From: Pseudomonas soli
Lineage (GTDB): Bacteria; Pseudomonadota; Gammaproteobacteria; Pseudomonadales; Pseudomonadaceae
Direction of reading: 5' to 3'
DNA: 64,000 nucleotides
Assembly (NCBI RefSeq): GCF_900110655.1
Contig: NZ_FOEQ01000001.1
Span: forward strand, 409,152 to 473,151
The stretch's first letter is position 1. The number at the start of each line of letters is the position of its first letter. The position numbers and the translations under genes are program-made. Shown here in pieces: positions 58,070-64,000 of this stretch. The notes beneath the pieces were generated by a model that saw only the letters and a program-made list of their open reading frames with translations, ran no database searches and was not told where the DNA came from.

Positions 58070-59494
58070 ATGCAAACCCGAATGCTGATCAACGGTCACC
58101 TGGTGAACGGCGAAGGCCCGGCCTGGACCGTGCTCGACCCGGCCAAGGGCAGCGCCCTGGCGCAGATCAACGAAGCCACCGAAGCCCAGGTAGACACCGC
58201 CGTGCGCGCCGCCGACCAAGCCTTCCAGCACTGGTCGCAGACCACCCCGAAGGAACGCGCCAGCGCTTTGCTGGCGATTGCCGAGGTCATCGAACGACAC
58301 GCCGAGGAACTGGCCCGGCTGGAGTCGGACAACTGCGGCAAGCCCTATGCCGCGGCGCTCGGCGACGAGATCCCGGCCATTGCCGACGTGTTCCGCTACT
58401 TCGCCGGCGCGGCACGCTGCCTGGGTGGCCTGGCGGCGGGCGAGTACCTGCCCGGGCACACCTCGATGATCCGCCGCGACCCGCTGGGCGTGGTCGCCTC
58501 CATCGCGCCGTGGAATTACCCGCTGATGATGCTGGCCTGGAAGATCGCCCCCGCGTTGGCTGCCGGCAACACCGTGGTCATCAAGCCATCGGAGTTGACC
58601 CCGCTGACGGCCCTGCGCCTTGGCGAGCTGGTCCGTGAGCTGCTGCCGGCCGGCGTGCTCAATATCCTTTTCGGCCGTGGCCAGACCGTCGGCACCCCAC
58701 TGGTCACCCATGCCAAGGTGCGCATGGTGTCGCTGACCGGCTCCATCCCCACCGGCGCGCACATCATTGGCGCCACCGCCGACAGCGTGAAGCGCATGCA
58801 CATGGAACTGGGCGGCAAGGCGCCGGTGCTGGTATTCGACGATGCCGACCTCGACGCGGCCATCGACGGCATCCGCACCTTCGGCTTCTACAACGCAGGG
58901 CAGGACTGCACCGCCGCCTGCCGGCTGTACGTGCAGGACGGCATCTACGAACGCTTCGTCGAACGCCTGGGCGCGGCGGTTGCGAGCATCAAGCCAGGCC
59001 CGCAGCAGGCGGCCGACACCGAACTCGGCCCGTTGATCAGCGCCCAGCATCGCGACAAGGTCGCCGGCCTGGTGAACCGTGCCATCGCCCAGCCGCACAT
59101 TCGCCTGGTCACCGGTGGCAAGGCACTGCCCGGTGATGGCTTCTTCTTCGCACCGACCGTGCTGGCCGATGCGCTGCAGGACGACGAAATCGTCCGCCAC
59201 GAGGTATTCGGCCCGGTGGTGTCGGTCACCCGCTTCAGCGACGAAGCCCAGGCGCTGGAATGGGCCAACGACTCGGAGTACGGCCTGGCCTCGTCGGTGT
59301 GGACCCGTGACAGCGGACGCGCCCACCGCCTCGCCGCACGGCTGCAATATGGCTGCACCTGGGTCAACACGCATTTCATGCTGGTCAGCGAGATGCCGCA
59401 CGGCGGGCAGAAGCATTCCGGCTATGGCAAGGACATGTCGATGTACGGGTTGGAGGACTACACCTGTGTGCGCCATGTGATGTTCAAGCACTGA
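58070..59494 (+). CDS. patD: Gamma-aminobutyraldehyde dehydrogenase PatD
   Basis: This 474-residue enzyme has the same length and close sequence to E. coli PatD (YdcW) as I recall it. It oxidises 4-aminobutanal to GABA in putrescine breakdown. It has [27 protein letters not shown] with catalytic Glu, [10 protein letters not shown] with catalytic Cys, and the characteristic ending [25 protein letters not shown] precedes the ATG by 9 bases. Other putrescine genes are not adjacent. Confidence 0.93.
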   Translation: MQTRMLINGHLVNGEGPAWTVLDPAKGSALAQINEATEAQVDTAVRAADQAFQHWSQTTPKERASALLAIAEVIERHAEELARLESDNCGKPYAAALGDEIPAIADVFRYFAGAARCLGGLAAGEYLPGHTSMIRRDPLGVVASIAPWNYPLMMLAWKIAPALAAGNTVVIKPSELTPLTALRLGELVRELLPAGVLNILFGRGQTVGTPLVTHAKVRMVSLTGSIPTGAHIIGATADSVKRMHMELGGKAPVLVFDDADLDAAIDGIRTFGFYNAGQDCTAACRLYVQDGIYERFVERLGAAVASIKPGPQQAADTELGPLISAQHRDKVAGLVNRAIAQPHIRLVTGGKALPGDGFFFAPTVLADALQDDEIVRHEVFGPVVSVTRFSDEAQALEWANDSEYGLASSVWTRDSGRAHRLAARLQYGCTWVNTHFMLVSEMPHGGQKHSGYGKDMSMYGLEDYTCVRHVMFKH

Positions 59495-59503
59495 TGCACG
59501 ACT

Positions 59504-59535
59504 AGCCGGTGGGGGAAACACTCACCGGCTTTTTT
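59504..59535 (+). terminator. patD terminator
   Basis: AGCCGGTG/CACCGGCT forms an 8-bp stem with an 11-base loop and a run of T. It lies 9 bases after the patD stop. Confidence 0.85.
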
Positions 59536-59611
59536 CCTGCAAAGCAACGCGATTTTTCCTACCTATTGCCTGAACTACACCCTACCGCCGATCTATTGAG
59601 TTAAATGGCGC

Positions 59612-59632
59612 TGGTATCACAGACTGATACCA
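59612..59632. promoter_or_regulatory. Operator overlapping the hicA start
   Basis: Perfect 8-bp arms TGGTATCA and TGATACCA are separated by CAGAC. The second arm includes the first base of the hicA ATG. It is the likely binding site of the ribbon-helix-helix domain of HicB. Confidence 0.65.
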
Positions 59633-59883
59633 TGAATAGTCAACGTGCGTTACTCGAACTTGTCTTCAACAAGCTCGTTCCCCGAACGCTGGACTGGTCG
59701 CGCCTGGAATCCCTGCTGGTCTCGCTCGGTGCCCGGGTTGTCGAGGGTAGAGGCTCGCGTGTGCGCTTCGAACTCAACGGTGAGGTTGCGACCTTTCATC
59801 GCCCTCACCCCGATCGGCACGCCAAACCCTATCAGGTGCGCGATGCCCGCCAGTTCCTGGAGCAGGCAGGAGTTACACCATGA
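59632..59883 (+). CDS. hicA: HicA-like toxin
   Basis: This 83-residue protein has the HicA double-stranded-RNA-binding-like fold (DWSRLESLLVSLGARVVEGR, VATFHRPHPDRHAKPYQVRD, RQFLEQAG). Typical HicA toxins cut mRNA with a catalytic His in a GSxH context; here the corresponding place reads RGSRVRF with no His, so activity or mechanism may differ. The ATG at 59632 is chosen because homologues begin MNS. An ATG at 59605 is possible. It overlaps hicB by ATGA. Confidence 0.85.
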   Translation: MNSQRALLELVFNKLVPRTLDWSRLESLLVSLGARVVEGRGSRVRFELNGEVATFHRPHPDRHAKPYQVRDARQFLEQAGVTP

Positions 59884-60212
59884 ATGTGATGAATTACCGC
59901 GGCTACTCGGCGCGCATTGAATACAGTGACGAAGACCAGTTGCTGATCGGCCATGTCGCCGGGATCCGCGACGTGATCGGCTTCCATGGCGAGTCGATCA
60001 GTGAATTGCGCCAGGCGTTCGAGGAAGCTGTCGACGACTACCTCGAAACCTGTCGGCGCCTGGGGCGTGAACCGCAGAAAACCTACTCCGGCAAACTCAG
60101 CCTGCGCCTGGAGCCTACTCTCCACGCCAGCGTGGCGGCCAAGGCCGAGCTGGCGCAGAAGAGCATCAACCAGTGGGTCAGCGACATCCTCAGCCAAGCC
60201 GCCTGCAGCTGA
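59880..60212 (+). CDS. hicB: HicB-like antitoxin
   Basis: This 110-residue protein has an N-terminal partial RNase H fold (YRGYSARIEYSDEDQLLIGH, IGFHGESISELRQAFEEAVD) and a C-terminal ribbon-helix-helix (GKLSLRLEPTLHASVAAKAE). It neutralises HicA and represses the pair. Coupled to hicA by a 4-base overlap. Confidence 0.92.
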   Translation: MNVMNYRGYSARIEYSDEDQLLIGHVAGIRDVIGFHGESISELRQAFEEAVDDYLETCRRLGREPQKTYSGKLSLRLEPTLHASVAAKAELAQKSINQWVSDILSQAACS

Positions 60213-60213
60213 G

Positions 60214-61320
60214 TCAGTCGCGCAAGTCCGATTCGTGGATCGGGTTGGCCCGGCTTGTCGCGCGTTGGTATTGCGCCGGCCAGGTCGCCTTGTTGCCGCC
60301 CAGGTCGTCGTCGGCGTGCAATGGCCAGTAAGGGTCGCGCAACAGTTCGCGGGCAAGGAAGATCACATCGGCCTGGCCGGTACGCAGGATATGCTCGGCC
60401 TGGGCTGGCTCGGTGATCATGCCGACGGTGCCGGTGGCGATCTCCGACTCCTTGCGCACCCGCTCGGCGAAACGGGTCTGGTAGCCGGGGCCGGTGGGGA
60501 TCTCTGCGTTGACCGAGGTCCCTCCCGACGACACGTCGATCAGATCGACACCCAGGGCGCGCAGCCGGCGGGCCAGCTCCACGGTCTCGTCCGGGTTCCA
60601 GCCATCCTCCACCCAGTCGGTGGCCGACACCCGCACCAACAGCGGCAGCTCCTGTGGCCAGGCCTGGCGCACCGCTTCGACAACCTGCAAGGTCAGGCGG
60701 ATACGGTTTTCAAAGCAGCTGCCGTACTCGTCGCGGCGCTGGTTGCTCAGCGGCGAGAGGAACTGGTGCAGCAGGTAGCCGTGGGCGGCGTGGATCTCGA
60801 CCACCTTGAAGCCGGCCTTCAAGGCCCGCTCGGTGGCGGCAACGAACGCGTCGACGACCTGCTGGATCTCGTCCTTGCTCAGTTCATGGGGGACGGTGTG
60901 CTCGGGGTCGAAGGCAATCCTGGAGGGCCCTACCGGCTGCCAGCCGCCGTCTTCGAGCTTGACGCTGCCGTGCTTGCCCAGCCACGGCCTGTGGGTGCTG
61001 GCCTTGCGTCCGGCGTGGGCCAGCTGGATGCCGGGAACAGCGCCCTGGGCGGTGATGAAGCGGGTGATGCGCTGCAACGCGGGGATCTGCTCGTCGCTCC
61101 ACAGGCCGAGGTCTTCTGCTGTGATGCGTCCATCGGCGGTGACCGCGACCGCTTCACTGATCACCAGGCCGGCGCCACCGACAGCGCGGCTGCCCAGGTG
61201 AACCAGGTGCCAGTCATTGGCCAGGCCGTCGACGGCGGAGTACTGACACATGGGGGAAACGGCGATACGGTTGGGCAGGGTCAACTGACGCAGGGTGTAG
61301 GGTTCGAGCAGCAGGCTCAT
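60214..61320 (-). CDS. Old yellow enzyme family NADH:flavin oxidoreductase
   Basis: This 368-residue FMN protein is of the YqjM/XenA type. It has LPNRIAVSPMCQYSA, GIQLAHAGRKAS with catalytic His, HAAHGYLLHQFLSPLSNQR with the Tyr, and the phosphate-binding region near DVIFLARELLRDPYWP. It reduces activated alkenes or nitro compounds; the natural substrate is unknown. It converges on hicB with a 1-base gap. The ATG at 61318-61320 begins MSLLLEPYTLRQ. Confidence 0.92.
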   Translation of the reverse strand: MSLLLEPYTLRQLTLPNRIAVSPMCQYSAVDGLANDWHLVHLGSRAVGGAGLVISEAVAVTADGRITAEDLGLWSDEQIPALQRITRFITAQGAVPGIQLAHAGRKASTHRPWLGKHGSVKLEDGGWQPVGPSRIAFDPEHTVPHELSKDEIQQVVDAFVAATERALKAGFKVVEIHAAHGYLLHQFLSPLSNQRRDEYGSCFENRIRLTLQVVEAVRQAWPQELPLLVRVSATDWVEDGWNPDETVELARRLRALGVDLIDVSSGGTSVNAEIPTGPGYQTRFAERVRKESEIATGTVGMITEPAQAEHILRTGQADVIFLARELLRDPYWPLHADDDLGGNKATWPAQYQRATSRANPIHESDLRD

Positions 61321-61399
61321 GGCGCACCTCCCAGGGACTCCAATGGTTGCCGGGCCGGCATTTGTAGTAGGGCGTGGGCCGGTACCGGTAGGTTTCAGC

Positions 61400-62212
61400 C
61401 TAGACCATGGCTCCGAGGGACGTTCGCCCATCGCCCTGCGCCACGCGTTCCTCCTCGCGCAAGGTCAGCACCTCGACGCCGCTCTGCGTCACCGCCACGG
61501 TGTGCTCCCATTGCGCCGACAGGCTCCGGTCACGGGTAATCACCGTCCAGCCATCGCGCAAACCGCGGGTCCCACGCCCTCCCTGGTTGATCATCGGCTC
61601 TATGGTGAACACCATTCCCGGTTGCAGCTTCATACCCGTGCCACGCTGGCCGTAGTGCAGCACCTCCGGCGCCTCGTGCATCTGCGTGCCGATGCCGTGC
61701 CCGCAATATTCGCGCACCACGCTGTAGCCGGCGGCCTCGGCGTGGGCCTGGATGGCGTGGCCGATGTCACCGAGGGTCGCGCCAGGGCGCACCTGCTCGA
61801 TGCCTTTCCACAGCGCAGCATAGGTAGTGTCCACCAGCCGTCGGGCCTCTTCGCCGATCTGGCCGATGCTGTACATCTTCGACGAATCGGCGATATAGCC
61901 GCCCTGCTCCAGGGTGATGTCGACGTTGACGATCGAACCCTCCTTCAACACCTCATCGGCCTTGGGCATGCCATGGCAGACCACATGGTCCACCGATGTG
62001 TTCAGGGCAAAGGGAAAACCGTATTGGCCCTTGCTCGCCGGCCGCGCCTTGAGGGTCTGGACGATGAAGGCCTCGGCGCGGTCGTTGATCTGCATGGTGG
62101 TCACGCCGGGGCGGATGAAACCGTCGAGGTCGGCGAACACCCGGGCCAGCAACTGGCCGGCACGGCGCATCAATTCGAGCTGGGCGGGGTCCTTGAGGAT
62201 GACCTTGCTCAT
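61400..62212 (-). CDS. map: Type I methionine aminopeptidase (accessory copy)
   Basis: This 270-residue enzyme keeps all metal ligands: Asp98, Asp109, His172, Glu205 and Glu236, plus His80. It removes initiator methionine. It is not beside rpsB, where the housekeeping copy lies in Pseudomonas, so it is probably a second MetAP. Its ATG overlaps the stop of a ParD-like gene, an unusual partner. It is slightly longer than E. coli MetAP at the C-terminus. Confidence 0.93.
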   Translation of the reverse strand: MSKVILKDPAQLELMRRAGQLLARVFADLDGFIRPGVTTMQINDRAEAFIVQTLKARPASKGQYGFPFALNTSVDHVVCHGMPKADEVLKEGSIVNVDITLEQGGYIADSSKMYSIGQIGEEARRLVDTTYAALWKGIEQVRPGATLGDIGHAIQAHAEAAGYSVVREYCGHGIGTQMHEAPEVLHYGQRGTGMKLQPGMVFTIEPMINQGGRGTRGLRDGWTVITRDRSLSAQWEHTVAVTQSGVEVLTLREEERVAQGDGRTSLGAMV

Positions 62213-62412
62213 TGCAGCAGCTCCTTGAGATTGGCCTGCTCCTGGCGCAGCAACTGGCGCAGCAGTTCCTGGTAGGTGGCCTGCGGGTGCAACTCGGCCA
62301 GCATGCCGATACGGATCCAGTGCTCGGCCTGGGCGTTGATCGAGCGCGACAGCGCGGCGCTGGCTACGCGCAGGTCTTCGTGGAGTTCGTCGGCGATCTT
62401 GACGATACCCAT
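62209..62412 (-). CDS. ParD-like small protein
   Basis: This 67-residue protein reads MGIVKIADELHEDLRVASAA and contains SRSINAQAEHWIRIGMLAEL, the ParD_like (DUF3423) pattern with a predicted ribbon-helix-helix N-terminus. Such proteins are usually antitoxins. Here the coupled downstream gene is a methionine aminopeptidase instead of a ParE toxin. A TATATGA/TCATATA repeat upstream suggests autoregulation. Confidence 0.85.
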   Translation of the reverse strand: MGIVKIADELHEDLRVASAALSRSINAQAEHWIRIGMLAELHPQATYQELLRQLLRQEQANLKELLQ

Positions 62413-62425
62413 GTGCGGTTACCTA

Positions 62426-62451
62426 TATATGAAACGTATGCGAATCATATA
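62426..62451. promoter_or_regulatory. Inverted repeat upstream of the parD-like gene
   Basis: Perfect 7-bp arms TATATGA and TCATATA are 12 bases apart and lie 14-39 bases before the start codon. It is a candidate operator for the ParD-like protein. Confidence 0.5.
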
Positions 62452-62701
62452 GCCATAGTTCGACCGATGCCATCCGCTGGTGCGCAGCTCCCCATATCGG
62501 TGCGCGTCCCACGCCGGGCGAGCCCACTCTCACAGCAACACCGCGCCCTGCATGAAATGGCCCGGGATTTGCTGTTTGCACGGCATCGAGGCCATCAACG
62601 CCGATGGTTCTCTCTCCACGACGAAGGCGCCGTGTTGCCCCGCTTGCCACTTGCAGGCCGGGCAGCCGGCGCCTTTGTCGTTTAGTCAGCAGGAGATCGT
62701 G
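62452..62701. other. Leader region of the nitrate reductase gene
   Basis: This 250-base stretch has no supported gene. It contains a short GCCGG/CCGGC hairpin near 62657 and the ribosome binding site AGGAG (62690s). Nitrate assimilation leaders in pseudomonads often carry a NasT antitermination hairpin pair; I could not confirm one here. Confidence 0.35.
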
Positions 62702-64000
62702 ATGAGCGGCAGTGAAGTGCGCAGTGTTTGCCCGTATTGCGGGGTCGGGTGCGGCATCGTCATGCACGTGAAGGGGGGCAAGGTGGTCAAGGTCAGCGGC
62801 GACAAGCAGCACCCCAGCAACTTCGGGCGCCTGTGCACCAAGGGGTTGACCGCCCATGTGCCGTTGGAGGTCGGGCGCATGGCCCACGCTTTCGTCCGTG
62901 ACCAGCGCAGCCAGCAACCAGCCCGTCGCCCGCTGGAGACCGCCATCGCCGAGACGGCCAGGCGCCTGCGCACGATCATCGACACCCACGGCGCCGATGC
63001 CGTAGCCCTCTATGTCTCCGGGCAGATGTCGCTGGAGGCACAGTACCTGGCCAACAAACTGGCCAAGGGTTTCATCCGCACCCGCCATATCGAGTCCAAC
63101 TCACGCCTGTGCATGGCTAGCGCCGGTAGCGGCTACAAGCAATCGCTTGGCGCCGACGGCCCGCCCGGCAGCTACCAGGATTTCGAGCGCGCCGAGGTGT
63201 TCCTGGTGATCGGCGCGAACATGGCCGACTGTCACCCGATCCTGTTCCTGCGCCTGCTCGACCGGCTCAAGGCCGGTGCCAGGTTGATCGTCGTCGACCC
63301 CCGGCGCAGCGCCACCGCCGACAAGGCCGACCTGTTCCTGCAACTGCGCCCGGGTACCGACCTGGCCCTGCTCAATGGCCTGCTGCACCTGCTGCACGCC
63401 AATGGCCATACCGACGCGGACTTCATCGCGCGCCACACCGAAGGCTGGGAGGTACTGCCGGCGTTTCTCGAGGACTACACCCCCGCACGCGTCGCGGCCA
63501 TCACCGGGCTGGCCGAGGCCGATATCCACGAAGCCGCCCGCCTGATCGGCGCGGCGGGCGAATGGATGAGCTGCTGGACCATGGGCCTGAACCAGAGCAT
63601 CCACGGCACCTGGCATAGCAATGCTCTGTGCAACCTGCACCTGGCCACCGGCGCCATCTGCCGACCCGGCAGCGGGCCGTTCTCGCTGACCGGCCAACCC
63701 AATGCCATGGGCGGCCGCGAGATGGGTTACATGGGACCGGGCCTACCGGGCCAGCGTTCGGCGCAGGTGGCGGCCGACCGCGCCTTCGTCGAAGCGCAAT
63801 GGCAACTGCCCCCCGGCACCCTGCGCAGTGAAGGAGGCGAAGGCACCGTGGCGCTGTTCGAGCAACTCAAGCAGGGCAAGGTAAAAGCCTGTTGGATCAT
63901 CTGCAGCAACCCGGTGGCCAGCGTCGCCAACCGCCAGCAGGTGATCGACGGCCTGCGCCAGGCACAACTGGTGATCAGCCAGGACGCCTTCCTCGACACC
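62702..64000 (+). CDS. Molybdopterin assimilatory nitrate reductase, 5' part (window edge)
   Basis: The first 433 residues are present and the frame is open at the right edge. The N-terminal [4Fe-4S] motif CPYCGVGC...GRLCTKG, the Mo-bisPGD region (GANMADCHPILF, VVDPRRSATADKADL) and GQPNAMGGREMGYM are typical of NasA-type nitrate reductase. It reduces nitrate to nitrite in the cytosol. In P. putida some versions are fused to a C-terminal flavoprotein; this part lies outside the window. AGGAG lies 6 bases before the ATG. It begins its own transcription unit here, with no nirBD upstream. Confidence 0.88.
   Translation, partial: MSGSEVRSVCPYCGVGCGIVMHVKGGKVVKVSGDKQHPSNFGRLCTKGLTAHVPLEVGRMAHAFVRDQRSQQPARRPLETAIAETARRLRTIIDTHGADAVALYVSGQMSLEAQYLANKLAKGFIRTRHIESNSRLCMASAGSGYKQSLGADGPPGSYQDFERAEVFLVIGANMADCHPILFLRLLDRLKAGARLIVVDPRRSATADKADLFLQLRPGTDLALLNGLLHLLHANGHTDADFIARHTEGWEVLPAFLEDYTPARVAAITGLAEADIHEAARLIGAAGEWMSCWTMGLNQSIHGTWHSNALCNLHLATGAICRPGSGPFSLTGQPNAMGGREMGYMGPGLPGQRSAQVAADRAFVEAQWQLPPGTLRSEGGEGTVALFEQLKQGKVKACWIICSNPVASVANRQQVIDGLRQAQLVISQDAFLDT

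Noticed and set aside
62423..63088. Minus-strand frame over the nitrate reductase start
   Set aside because: Antisense to a gene with a clear iron-sulfur motif; no independent support.

Overview
The window is chromosomal DNA of a GC-rich gammaproteobacterium of the genus Pseudomonas, most likely the P. putida group (P. putida, P. mosselii or P. entomophila type). The evidence is rsmZ with a GacA box beside fdxA and mutS, an algU-mucA-mucB-mucD cluster without mucC, a complete wsp operon, an oprB-gcd pair, and many REP palindromes of the P. putida type. No tRNA, rRNA, CRISPR array or insertion sequence was seen.

Positions 1-10200 hold part of an R-type tailocin (contractile phage-tail bacteriocin) cluster beside mutS. 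All its genes are on the minus strand. In transcription order they are a LexA/CI-like repressor, a regulatory region with repeated ATGCAT motifs, holin, a Com-like zinc finger protein, a lectin-like bacteriocin (LlpA/putidacin L1 type), a tail completion protein, gpV, a secreted protein of unknown function, a 15-codon ORF, gp25, gpJ, gpI, tail fibre, fibre chaperone, sheath and tube (cut by the window edge). The locus therefore carries two kinds of bacteriocin plus an inserted secreted cargo gene. It is the most unusual part of the window.

Positions 10300-14950 hold mutS, fdxA, the sRNA rsmZ and two small genes. The usual neighbour rpoS is not there. Positions 15100-26400 hold a TonB-dependent receptor with a His/Asp loop and a Zur-like box, the glucose route oprB-gcd (periplasmic gluconate formation), a second Lon protease, a chagasin-type inhibitor, and cmoAB for tRNA wobble uridine modification. 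Positions 26700-28750 encode a two-component system.

Positions 28880-38880 form a long minus-strand housekeeping and stress block: algU-mucA-mucB-mucD, lepA-lepB-rnc-era-recO-pdxJ. It is followed by nadB, a quinone oxidoreductase, the periplasmic protease prc, and an EAL-CBS-GGDEF protein. A BswR-like regulator pair, a DUF1232 protein and a lipoprotein FKBP lie between 46100 and 48400.

Positions 48650-57080 contain the complete wspABCDEFR surface-sensing operon. WspA-WspE signalling drives the diguanylate cyclase WspR. The remaining segment holds a DUF533 protein, patD, a HicAB-type module, an old yellow enzyme, a methionine aminopeptidase coupled to a ParD-like protein, and the 5' part of a molybdopterin nitrate reductase. 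Several global regulators thus meet here: Gac/Rsm (rsmZ), AlgU and c-di-GMP (WspR and the EAL protein).
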